From contig NZ_JAUFQJ010000024.1 in NCBI RefSeq assembly GCF_030409685.1, positions 372,001 through 436,000 of the forward strand: a stretch of 64,000 bases of DNA, written 5' to 3'. Below the pieces are notes generated by a model. The model was not told the origin of the DNA. It searched no databases and worked only from the letters and a program-made list of their open reading frames with translations. The number at the start of each line of letters is the position of its first letter. The first letter of the stretch is position 1. The stretch comes from Ferruginibacter paludis. GTDB lineage: Bacteria; Bacteroidota; Bacteroidia; Chitinophagales; Chitinophagaceae. Below are positions 27,755-35,862 of the stretch, piece after piece. Made by a program: the position numbers and the translations under genes.

Positions 27755-29161
27755 TTAATTCCAGCCGCCGCCCAGTGCCCGGTACAGTTCTACTACTGCG
27801 CTCAGCTGCTCTTTTTTAAGTGCTGCCAATTCCAGTTCGCCCTGCAATGTGTTGCTTTGTGCGGTGATTACTTCGAGGTAAGTTGCCATACCATTTTTAA
27901 ATAAAAGATCTGCATTCGATATGGCTTGCTGCAGGGTGTTGACTCTTGTAGTGGCAACGGCTTCCTGCTCTTTTAGTTTGGTTGTTTTTACCAGCGCATC
28001 CGATACTTCGCCTACGGCGTTTAGTACCGATTGCCTGAACTGTATCACTGTTTTTTCTCTTTCCACTTTCGCCAGTTCGTACTGCGTTTTTAATTGCTTG
28101 CGTTGAAACAAAGGCTGGGTGATACCGCCCAATGCAGTTCCAAATAAAGACGCAGGAATATTGAACCAGTTGCTGGCTTTGAAAGAATTTACACCACCCG
28201 CTGCAGTTATAGTGAGCGATGGATACAGGTTAGCTTTTGCAATACCGGTGTTGGCATTGGCAATAGTCAATGCCAGTTCATAAATTTTTACATCCGGCCG
28301 GTTGCTTACTAACTGAGACGGAACACCCGATGAAATATTTTGAGCAGCGACAATATTTTTTAATTCGCTGCTGCGTTCGATGGCTGCCGGCACCACACCG
28401 GTTAAAATACTCAATGCATTTTCCTGGATGATGATGGTTTGCTGCAACAACGGAATCAATTGTACTGCCACCAGGCGCTGTGCTTCGGCCTGTTGTACGC
28501 CCAAAGCCGTTACCTGGCCTGCATTATATTGCAATTGGATGATCCGTAAAGTGCTGTCATTGAGCAATACATTTTTATGTGCAATGGCCAGTTGTGCATC
28601 CAGCATCAATAGGTTGTAATACCCTTTTGCTACGTCTGCCACCAGGTTTGTCTGGATGGCTTTTTTGGCTTCCCCGGTTTGCAGGTAGGCCGCCAGGGCT
28701 TTGGCTTTCTGATTTTTTATTTTGCCCCAGATATCAGCTTCCCAGGACAGCGCCAGGCTGGCACTGTAATCTTCCACATACGACTTGCCAAGAAACTGGC
28801 TCAGGCTCAACCCATTTAAACTATTGTCTGATGGCCGGTTGATACTGGCACCAATTTGCAAATTGGCAGCTGGCAGGTTGCCTAGTTTTGTTTGCTTTAC
28901 AATCAACTGCGCTGCTTCGATATTTTTTACTGCTGCCTGCATATCGTAGTTGTTGCTGATGGCACTGTCAACCAGTTTTTGCAAAGCTGCATCGGTAAAA
29001 AATGTTTTCCACTGAATGGTGGCGATGTTTGCGGTATCCTCTGTTCCATTTCTGAATACCGCTGGTGTTGTGTTGGTTGGAGCAGGGATATCTTTTGATA
29101 CCTTACATCCGCTTAATAGCAGCAGGAATGCTGCGGCGTATGTGATGATTCTTGTTGTCAT
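27755..29161 (-). CDS. Outer-membrane factor of the RND pump (OprM/NodT family)
   Basis: 468 residues. Probable lipoprotein: hydrophobic start MTTRIITYAAAFLLLLSGCK with a lipobox Cys (LLSGC). Two OEP repeats: the first includes NYDMQAAVKNIEAAQLIVKQ, the second SNADLLFKNGMATYLEVITA, the family's diagnostic repeat. Third member of the minus-strand operon adaptor - pump - outer-membrane factor - SDR. The 385-bp gap before it (29162-29546) carries two dispersed repeats but no evident terminator. Confidence 0.9.
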   Translation of the reverse strand: MTTRIITYAAAFLLLLSGCKVSKDIPAPTNTTPAVFRNGTEDTANIATIQWKTFFTDAALQKLVDSAISNNYDMQAAVKNIEAAQLIVKQTKLGNLPAANLQIGASINRPSDNSLNGLSLSQFLGKSYVEDYSASLALSWEADIWGKIKNQKAKALAAYLQTGEAKKAIQTNLVADVAKGYYNLLMLDAQLAIAHKNVLLNDSTLRIIQLQYNAGQVTALGVQQAEAQRLVAVQLIPLLQQTIIIQENALSILTGVVPAAIERSSELKNIVAAQNISSGVPSQLVSNRPDVKIYELALTIANANTGIAKANLYPSLTITAAGGVNSFKASNWFNIPASLFGTALGGITQPLFQRKQLKTQYELAKVEREKTVIQFRQSVLNAVGEVSDALVKTTKLKEQEAVATTRVNTLQQAISNADLLFKNGMATYLEVITAQSNTLQGELELAALKKEQLSAVVELYRALGGGWN

Positions 29162-29202
29162 TTTTTATTTTTTATTTTTTAGACTGACTGTTGTGCTTGC
29201 AT

Positions 29203-29221
29203 CAACATCGTTGTGTCACTC
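29203..29221 (+). repeat. Short dispersed repeat, copy 2
   Basis: CAACATCGTTGTGTCACTC, matching the copies at 1769-1789 (minus) and 59024-59043 (plus). It is followed by an AT-rich stretch and then the larger repeat starting near 29281. Confidence 0.5.
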
Positions 29222-29280
29222 ACTTTTACTTTTATAGCTTTATTGAACTCTCTTTCGCTTCATTGACGCTTTTTTAAAAT

Positions 29281-29425
29281 TGTTACAGTCGCCTCTGCCG
29301 CCGGCGGGGCTGCGTAACTGCAACGCCGCTACTTTTGCTTCTTTCGAAAAATATGCTGCGCATTTTTCGAATCCCGCCTTCGGCGTGACCGAACCAAAAA
29401 AGGCGGCTTATGCAGTTACTGTTTT
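29281..29425 (+). repeat. ~145-bp dispersed repeat, copy 1
   Basis: Matches the reverse complement of 56641-56785 over its full length with scattered substitutions and small indels. Shared blocks include GCCGGCGGGGCTGCGTAACTG, TTTTGCTTCTTTC, ATATGCTGCGCATTTTT, ACCGAACCAAAA and CAGTTACTGTTT. A 62-codon open frame here (PPAGLRNCNAATFASFEKYA...) is not kept open in the other copy, so I treat this as a repeat and not a gene. Confidence 0.75.
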
Positions 29426-29546
29426 CAACCCGAGGGATGGCTTGAAGCGCTTCTATTTATTCAAATGATTTTCTTTTCATTTCTTTCTGCCTTTTGTCCG
29501 GTATACGCTGCATTTCAATTTTTAATTTTTAATTCTTAATTTTTAA

Positions 29547-32500
29547 TTAAGCACCAGGATACGTCTCCAATTTACCCGGCACCCAATCATCCTGTACAAC
29601 CATCTTCTTACTCACCACCCTTTCCTGCAGCGATTGAAATACCACGAACAAAACCGGGATGATGAAGATGCCCAGCAACACGCCTGTAAGCATGCCACCG
29701 ACTGCACCCGTACCGATGGAACGGTTGCCCATGGCTGATGCGCCGGTGGCTCTTACGAGTGGTATTAAGCCTGCAATAAATGCGAAGGATGTCATCAGGA
29801 TGGGCCTTAACCGCAACCTGGCTGCTTCAATGGCGGAAGCTGCAATGGTGAGCCCTGCCTTTCTTCTTTGCACCGCATATTCTACAATCAGGATGGCATT
29901 TTTTGCGAGCAAACCTATCAGCATGATGAGGCCGACTTGTACATAAATATTATTTTCTATGCCTGCCATATTGATGAAAGCAAACGTGCCCAGCAAGCCG
30001 GTTGGCACGGATAAAATAACGGCCAGCGGAAGAATATAACTTTCGTATTGCGCTGCCAGCAGGAAGTAAACAAACACGAGCGACATGATAAATATCCAGG
30101 TGGTTTGTGAACCTGACTGCTGCTCTTCTCTTGTCAAGCCGCTCCATTCGTAGGCATAGCCACGGGGTAAATAATTAGCAGCCACTTCTTCTACTGCTTT
30201 CAAGGCTTCGCCGGAACTGTAACCCGGTTTGGGTATACCATTGATGGTAACTGCATTGAACAGGTTGTTCCTCGTTACTGTTTCCGGACCGTATACTTTT
30301 TCTAAATTGATCAAGGTTTTTACCGGGATCATCTGCCCTGCGTTGTTCTTTACATTGACTTGATTCAGCGTGGAGGGATCAACACGATAGGCAATGTCAC
30401 TCTGCATGATGACTTTATATTGTTTACCAAAGCGGTTGAAATCAGATGCCTGGTAACTGCCATAATACACTTGCAATGTCTGCAGCAATTCGCTGATGGA
30501 AACGCCCAGTTGTTTGGCTTTGGAATCGTCGATGTTTACCTTGTATTGCGGGTTGCCCGTGTTGAAAGTGGTAAAGGCATACATGATTTCCTTTCGCTTC
30601 ATCAGTTCGCCGATAAAACCGTAAGCCGTGCTGCTCAGGTCTTCCAGCTTGCCGCTGTGCCTGTCCTGCAGCAATACCTCAAAACCGTTGGTATTACCAA
30701 AGCCCTGTACTGTTGGTAAAGTGAACGTGAATAAATCCGCTGCGGAGATGATGGATAATTTTTGATTGACTTCCGCCAGAATTTTATTGATGTCTTCTGT
30801 TTTGCCCCTGGTGCCCGGCTTTTTTAATTTTACAAATGCCAGTGCGCTGATGGGGCTGGTGGCGTTGGTGATGATGTTCATACCGGCTACGCTGTAAGAT
30901 TTTTCTACTGCTTCCACTGTCGCGATGATGCTGTCTACTCTTTCAACGACTTTCTTTGTTCTTTCCAGAGACGCACCGGCAGGCATGTTCAGCGAATACA
31001 AAAAGATACTCTGGTCTTCTGTTGGGATAAATCCTGTTGGTGTTTGTTTCACCAGGAACACCGTGCTGATGGTAATGATTACCAAACCTGCCAAGGCGAT
31101 CCATTTTGTTTTTATTAAAAACTGCAGGCTGTTGCTATAGCGGTTGGTGAGGTTGCTAAAGCCGGCATTAAAGGCGCCGTAAAATCTTTCCTTGAATCCT
31201 TTTTTTGCTTCTCCCGGCTGGTGGTTGTTCTTTAAAAACAAAGCTGCCAGGGCCGGACTTAATGTGAGCGCATTCAACGCAGAAATTAAAATGGCGATAC
31301 CCAGTGTAAAACCAAACTGTTTATAGAAGATACCGGCAGGGCCCTTCATAAAACCAACCGGTACAAATACGGCCGCCATTACCAGTGTGATGGAGATGAT
31401 AGCGCCGGATATTTCCCCCATGCTTTTGATGGTGGCTTCCCGGGCTGGTAAGTGTTCATGCTCCATTTTTGTATGTACCGCTTCCACCACTACGATGGCA
31501 TCATCCACCACGATACCGATGGCCAGTATCAGGGCAAATAACGTAAGCAGGTTGATGGTAAAACCAAACAACTGCATAAAAAAGAAAGTGCCTAAAATAG
31601 CGACTGGTACTGCAATAGCGGGGATGAGTGTTGAACGGAAATCCTGTAAGAAAAGGAATACTACGATGAACACAAGGATGAATGCTTCTATCAGCGTGTG
31701 CTTCACTTTTTCAATAGAGGCATCTAAAAATTCTTTGGAAGAATAAGGCACAAAGGTGTTGATGCCACGGGGTAAATTTTTATTTACACCGTCCATTATT
31801 TTATTTACTTCTGTAAGAATATCGTTGGCATTGGAGCCTGCAGTCTGATAAATTAAAATACCTGTTGAAGGGCCTTTATCTACTTTAGCATCGGCGGTAT
31901 AACTGAAGGATCCAAACTCTACCCGGGCAATATCTTTCAGTTTGATTGCCGCACCATCATTGTTACTTTTCAGAATGATGTTTTCGTAATCTTCATTGCG
32001 GTTAAGCTTGCCTTTGTATTTGATCACGTATTCAAAAGATTCCTTGCTCCCTTCACCAAATTTGCCGGGCGCTGCTTCCAGGTTTTGTTCTTTGATGGCC
32101 GCCAGCACTTCCTGTGCAGATAAATTATAGGCTGCCAGCCGGTCTGGTTTTAGCCAGATACGCATGGCATAATCTTTTGAACCAAAGATGGTGGCTTGTC
32201 CTACTCCATGTACTCTTTGTATTTCGGGTACGATATTAATCCGGGCATAGTTTTGTAAAAAGGCTTCATCATAAGCGCTGTCTTTGCTATATAAAGCAAT
32301 GGCCATGATGATGCTGTTTTGCTGCTTTTGTGTGCTCAGCCCGGCCTGCAACACTTCTGCAGGAATCAGGCTGGTGGCCTTTGCCACGCGGTTCTGCACG
32401 TTTACCGAAGCGATGTCCGGGTCAGTGCCCGACTTAAAGAAAACACTCAACGTCATGGTGCCATCGTTGTTGCTGTTGGAAGTCATATAGGTCATGTTCT

Positions 32501-32717
32501 CCACACCGTTGATGGCTTCTTCCAGCGGCGTTGCTACCGAACGGGCCACAACTTCCGCACTGGCGCCGGGGTATGCTGCAGTTACCTGCACGGCCGGTGG
32601 CGCAATATCCGGGAACTGTGTAATGGGCAATGATAACAGTGAAACGAGGCCGAGCAATACCAGCAGTATGGATATAACCGTGGACAGTACCGGACGTTCT
32701 ATAAATTTTTGAAACAT
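29547..32717 (-). CDS. RND multidrug efflux permease (AcrB/MexB-like, HAE1)
   Basis: Proton-driven inner-membrane drug exporter, 1056 residues from ATG 32717 (MFQKFIERPVLSTVISILLV), the standard HAE1 N-terminus. Twelve membrane segments in the usual 1+5+1+5 pattern; proton-relay region GIVVDDAIVVVEAV in TM4 (two adjacent Asp), and conserved GLLAKNAILIVEYA in TM10-11. Porter-domain hallmarks include FPDIAPPAVQVTAAYPGASAE and the final GGMLTGVLLGIFIIPVLFVV. Follows its adaptor by 169 bp; downstream come the outer-membrane factor and an SDR. Expression is probably held by the TetR repressor at 34337-34933. Confidence 0.94.
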   Translation of the reverse strand: MFQKFIERPVLSTVISILLVLLGLVSLLSLPITQFPDIAPPAVQVTAAYPGASAEVVARSVATPLEEAINGVENMTYMTSNSNNDGTMTLSVFFKSGTDPDIASVNVQNRVAKATSLIPAEVLQAGLSTQKQQNSIIMAIALYSKDSAYDEAFLQNYARINIVPEIQRVHGVGQATIFGSKDYAMRIWLKPDRLAAYNLSAQEVLAAIKEQNLEAAPGKFGEGSKESFEYVIKYKGKLNRNEDYENIILKSNNDGAAIKLKDIARVEFGSFSYTADAKVDKGPSTGILIYQTAGSNANDILTEVNKIMDGVNKNLPRGINTFVPYSSKEFLDASIEKVKHTLIEAFILVFIVVFLFLQDFRSTLIPAIAVPVAILGTFFFMQLFGFTINLLTLFALILAIGIVVDDAIVVVEAVHTKMEHEHLPAREATIKSMGEISGAIISITLVMAAVFVPVGFMKGPAGIFYKQFGFTLGIAILISALNALTLSPALAALFLKNNHQPGEAKKGFKERFYGAFNAGFSNLTNRYSNSLQFLIKTKWIALAGLVIITISTVFLVKQTPTGFIPTEDQSIFLYSLNMPAGASLERTKKVVERVDSIIATVEAVEKSYSVAGMNIITNATSPISALAFVKLKKPGTRGKTEDINKILAEVNQKLSIISAADLFTFTLPTVQGFGNTNGFEVLLQDRHSGKLEDLSSTAYGFIGELMKRKEIMYAFTTFNTGNPQYKVNIDDSKAKQLGVSISELLQTLQVYYGSYQASDFNRFGKQYKVIMQSDIAYRVDPSTLNQVNVKNNAGQMIPVKTLINLEKVYGPETVTRNNLFNAVTINGIPKPGYSSGEALKAVEEVAANYLPRGYAYEWSGLTREEQQSGSQTTWIFIMSLVFVYFLLAAQYESYILPLAVILSVPTGLLGTFAFINMAGIENNIYVQVGLIMLIGLLAKNAILIVEYAVQRRKAGLTIAASAIEAARLRLRPILMTSFAFIAGLIPLVRATGASAMGNRSIGTGAVGGMLTGVLLGIFIIPVLFVVFQSLQERVVSKKMVVQDDWVPGKLETYPGA

Positions 32718-32886
32718 AAATAAAATTTGAAAAAAGGGCTCCCTCACCGCTTAAAATGGAGCGGTTTAAAGAGTACTGTTTGGATGATGTTTTTTAAATT
32801 GTTCGTGTTGGTGTTTACAGGATATGCACAATAACAGTGGCCGTTGTTTCATTACCATGAATCACACCAATGCGGCTTTGAAATGG

Positions 32887-34062
32887 TTAGTTTTTAGTTT
32901 GCTCTATATTATTTTTTGGAAGTACGGCTGCCTGCAACACACTGTCTGCCGAAATATTTTGTGGTGTAATTACTGCGCCGTCTTTCAGGCGTTGAATACC
33001 ACTGAATACTATCTTTTCGCCGTTTGCGAGGCCCTTGCTTACCAGGTAATTGTTACCGCTTTTGCCACTAACATTGATTTGTTTGCTGGTTACTTTATTG
33101 CTGTCACCCAGGGCGAAAACAAATACCTTATCCTGCATTTCAAAAGTAGATTCCTGCGGTACCAGTAACTGGCCATCGTGTTGTGATGGAATGCGTATTT
33201 TGCCGGTGATACCGGAACGCAGCAACTTATCATTGTTGGCAAATACTGCCCTGAAACTGATGGTGCCGGAGCTGCGGTCAAACTGGCCCTGTACCAGCTC
33301 AATTTTCCCTTTGCTGTTGTAGATGGAATTGTCGGGTAATTGCAGGTCAACAGCCGGGATGTGTTGTATTTTTTCTTCTGTTGATTTGCCTTCGTAACCG
33401 GCGATGAATTGCAGAAAGTCCGCTTCGCTCATAGAGAAATAAGCATGTACAGTGTTGACTGCAGACACAACCGTAAGTGGCAATGTTTCACCCTTACCGA
33501 TAAGACTTCCCTGTTTAAAAGGAATATGACCAACATAGCCGCTAACCGGTGCTTTGATTAATGTGTAGCCTACGGAGATGTCGGCACTTCCCTTGCCAGA
33601 CATGGCTTGCGCATGTTCTGCTTTGGCGGCATCCAGGTTGGCTTTGGCGGTTTTCAACTGTGTTTCTGCAATTACTTTATTTTCTACCAATGGCTTCAGG
33701 CGATCGTATTCTACCTGCGCTTTTTCTATAGAAGCATTGGCTGATTGTACCGTTGCAGCAGCGTTCCTGCTCAGCTCGCTGTATTCCCTGCTGTTGATTT
33801 TAAACAGTGGCTGGCCCTGGTTTACATAAGTGCCTTCTTCCACATAAATCTTTTCCAGGTAGCCCCTTACCTGCGGGCGTATTTCTACATTGGTACTGCC
33901 TTCGATGGTGGCAGGATATTCCAGCCAGGTCGTGGCCGCACCGGCATTAATTTTTATAACGGGTAATGATGGGGGCGCCGGCGTGGGGTTCATTGCCTGG
34001 CCCGCACAGGCGGCCAAAAATAAAACGCCTGCGTATAAAATGTAGGTGATTAGCTTGCTCAT
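32887..34062 (-). CDS. RND periplasmic adaptor lipoprotein (AcrA/MexA-like)
   Basis: 391 residues from ATG 34062. Signal peptide with lipobox (MSKLITYILYAGVLFLAACA, Cys near 19), so anchored to a membrane by lipid. Lipoyl motifs VRGYLEKIYVEEGTYVNQGQPLF and TLIKAPVSGYVGHIPFKQGS flank a coiled-coil hairpin (about 100-165); beta-barrel domain at about 215-300. First gene of the efflux operon. A 13-bp palindromic operator lies 17-29 bp upstream of its ATG. The in-frame extension to 34131 crosses this operator and is rejected. Confidence 0.92.
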   Translation of the reverse strand: MSKLITYILYAGVLFLAACAGQAMNPTPAPPSLPVIKINAGAATTWLEYPATIEGSTNVEIRPQVRGYLEKIYVEEGTYVNQGQPLFKINSREYSELSRNAAATVQSANASIEKAQVEYDRLKPLVENKVIAETQLKTAKANLDAAKAEHAQAMSGKGSADISVGYTLIKAPVSGYVGHIPFKQGSLIGKGETLPLTVVSAVNTVHAYFSMSEADFLQFIAGYEGKSTEEKIQHIPAVDLQLPDNSIYNSKGKIELVQGQFDRSSGTISFRAVFANNDKLLRSGITGKIRIPSQHDGQLLVPQESTFEMQDKVFVFALGDSNKVTSKQINVSGKSGNNYLVSKGLANGEKIVFSGIQRLKDGAVITPQNISADSVLQAAVLPKNNIEQTKN

Positions 34063-34078
34063 AACGTGTGTAAATTGT

Positions 34079-34091
34079 TTAACAGTGTTAA
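34079..34091. promoter_or_regulatory. TetR operator 1, before the efflux adaptor gene
   Basis: TTAACAGTGTTAA is a 13-bp palindrome around a central base. Identical to the site at 34303-34315 and matching 34966-34978 except for the end base. It lies in the leader or promoter of the adaptor gene. Confidence 0.7.
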
Positions 34092-34302
34092 GTAATGAAT
34101 TTAAAAAAAACAGTTTTTTACGACTGTCCAAATGCGTTCAGCAAGGCGGAAATTTCCGGATCATTTCAGCTTGCTGTTGTTGCTTTCGTCTGGTGTTTTT
34201 ATTTTTAAAAACGATCAGTTGGGGGTAAGGGATTTGTTTGCTGTTTTGGGTTTGATGGTTAGTAATCAATTTCATTGTGTCGTTATAACGCAATTAAATC
34301 GT

Positions 34303-34315
34303 TTAACAGTGTTAA
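34303..34315. promoter_or_regulatory. TetR operator 2, between repressor and pump genes
   Basis: TTAACAGTGTTAA, identical to operator 1. It sits 22 bp after the TetR gene's stop (minus strand), 240 bp from the adaptor start. The 274-bp gap between the genes holds these two sites at its two ends, an arrangement that would suit looping or two promoters. Confidence 0.65.
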
Positions 34316-34336
34316 GTTATCAGGCAAAAAAAATGC

Positions 34337-34933
34337 TTATTTCATAGAGGCAATAATACCGCCGATGGCATCTTTTAAAACCTGTTTGTTCATTTCGTCC
34401 GATGTTAATTTACGGGTCATGTTGATGGAAATTAATCCGTGAACTACCGACCAGCAGGTGTAATATTTCGTATCCACATATTCCTCTGTTCTTTTGTCTG
34501 CCGGAATAATTTCTTCTATTTTATCCCAGAGCATATTCATGGGCTTCTGTATATCCGGACACATATTCTGCATAGCACAACAGTTCACTTCCACACCGTA
34601 CATCACCTGGTACAATTCTTTTTCTGCAAAGGCGAAATTCCAGTAAGCCAGCCACATTGCTTCCAGTTGCTCGGCCGGGTCGCTGTGTTCGCTGATGGCC
34701 TGTTGCATCAGGTTACCCAGCTTTACATAGCCCTGCCTGGTAAGCTCGTTCAGGATGGCATCCTTGTTGGCAAAATATTCATAAATAATGGGTGCGGTAT
34801 ATTCAATCTTATCCGCAATTTTACGCATGCTCAACGCCTGCCATCCCTCTTCTTTTACGATGTCAATAGATGCCGCCAGGATATTATTCCTTGTGTCATC
34901 TTTCAATCGTAAAATTCTGTCTTTACTGGCCAT
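34337..34933 (-). CDS. TetR/AcrR-family repressor of the efflux operon
   Basis: 198 residues. N-terminal helix-turn-helix: RNNILAASIDIVKEEGWQAL, MRKIADKIEYTAPIIYEYFANKD, the classic TetR DNA-binding segment. The ligand domain contains three Cys in a cluster (VNCCAMQNMCPDI), suggesting metal or oxidant sensing or structural use; uncertain. Directly upstream of the adaptor gene on the same strand. Palindromic sites before its own start and before the adaptor suggest autoregulation plus control of the pump. Confidence 0.9.
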   Translation of the reverse strand: MASKDRILRLKDDTRNNILAASIDIVKEEGWQALSMRKIADKIEYTAPIIYEYFANKDAILNELTRQGYVKLGNLMQQAISEHSDPAEQLEAMWLAYWNFAFAEKELYQVMYGVEVNCCAMQNMCPDIQKPMNMLWDKIEEIIPADKRTEEYVDTKYYTCWSVVHGLISINMTRKLTSDEMNKQVLKDAIGGIIASMK

Positions 34934-34965
34934 TGTGGTTTACTCCTTTACAGCGGTTAAATAAT

Positions 34966-34978
34966 CTAACACTGTTAA
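34966..34978. promoter_or_regulatory. TetR operator 3, before the repressor's own gene
   Basis: CTAACACTGTTAA: the palindrome TAACACTGTTA, centred 39 bp upstream of the TetR start. Consistent with autorepression. Confidence 0.65.
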
Positions 34979-35040
34979 GCAAAGGTAATAGTATTTAAAT
35001 TTAACTGCCAAATCTTTTTTTGGATTTTAACAAAATGGAA

Positions 35041-35188
35041 GTCAGAACACGATTTTATTAATTAGGGATTGGCAGGAAAAGTCAGAACAAGATTTATTTG
35101 ATTTTAGGATTGGCAGGATTTGCGAATTCTTGTTGGAGGCCCGATCAAATTTCTAAACCTTAAACACGATTCAGTTGATTGTAGGAGT
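35041..35188 (+). repeat. GxxExxY-associated repeats, left flank
   Basis: Three degenerate units: GTCAGAACACGATTTTATTA... to GGCAGG (35041-35076), GTCAGAACAAGATTTATTTG... to GGCAGGAT (35081-35119), and a weaker AAACACGATTCAGTTGATT...GTAGGA (35162-35188). The same word occurs in inverted orientation on the other side of the GxxExxY gene. Together with operator 3 these fill the 320-bp gap 34934-35253. Confidence 0.65.
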
Positions 35189-35253
35189 GAAAAGTTTTAC
35201 CTATTTGTTGTTGCATACACCACCAAATTTTATAAGCAAATTAATCCTGTCAA

Positions 35254-35676
35254 TCATTTAATCTTATGAATCGTGTTCAGATGATTGGTAGGATTTACCA
35301 ATTTCTTATTATACACACGATTAAATTCTAAACTTAACCCACCACAATTTATAAGCAGCCCATCAGCAATATTGTAAGCTTCGCAATAATTTATGGCCTG
35401 TGCCTTATGCACAGCATCCAATTTCTCAAGTGCCTTTATCTCTACCATTACTTTTTCCTCCACAAAAAAATCAACACGTCTTTTACCAATATTAATGCCA
35501 TCGTAATAAATAGGCATTTCCAATTCCCGCAGAAAAGTTAAACCTTGTTTCTGCATTTCAATAGCCAAAGCCCGTTGATAAATTACTTCCTGAAAACCGT
35601 TACCCAATGTAGTATGAACCTTCATTGCACAACCAATGATGAGGTGCGTAATTTTATCAACCTGCTCTTTAGTCAT
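35254..35676 (-). CDS. GxxExxY protein
   Basis: 140 residues. The name-giving motif is visible as LGNGFQEVIYQRALAIEM (Gly-x-x-Glu-x-x-Tyr) near residue 25; KRRVDFFVEEKVMVEIKAL supplies the Asp/Glu-x-Lys core of a PD-(D/E)XK-like nuclease fold. Biological role not established; such genes are widespread in Bacteroidota and often repeat-flanked. The last residues (VNPTNHLNTIHKIK) are encoded by one copy of the flanking repeat, so the C-terminus is repeat-derived. Confidence 0.85.
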   Translation of the reverse strand: MTKEQVDKITHLIIGCAMKVHTTLGNGFQEVIYQRALAIEMQKQGLTFLRELEMPIYYDGINIGKRRVDFFVEEKVMVEIKALEKLDAVHKAQAINYCEAYNIADGLLINCGGLSLEFNRVYNKKLVNPTNHLNTIHKIK

Positions 35677-35712
35677 CTTGTGAGTGTTAATTTTGTAAAT
35701 TTATCTTGTCAA

Positions 35713-35802
35713 TATTCATCCTGTCAATCATCTAATCGTATCAATCACATCCTGGCCTTCCACATCCTGTCAATCATTCAATCTTATAAATTATGTTCTG
35801 AC
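35713..35802 (-). repeat. GxxExxY-associated repeats, right flank
   Basis: ATCCTGTCAATCATCTAATC (from 35718) and CATCCTGTCAATCATTCAAT to TTATGTTCTGAC (35763-35802) are the reverse complement of the left-flank units. One further copy at 35242-35280 overlaps the 3' end of the gene. Confidence 0.65.
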
Positions 35803-35862
35803 AACTTACGCAATCAAATTACAAAAAAATTGAGTGTTGTTGTACTGAAAATATTTCTCCCC

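Noticed and set aside
29280-29468. Small 62-codon frame beginning MLQSPLPPAGLRN
   Set aside because: It lies inside a dispersed repeat whose second copy (56641-56785) breaks the frame, so coding is not supported.
27755-34933. Efflux operon as a recently acquired resistance island
   Set aside because: Composition and gene order are typical chromosomal RND operons of this phylum; no mobile genes or target duplications nearby.
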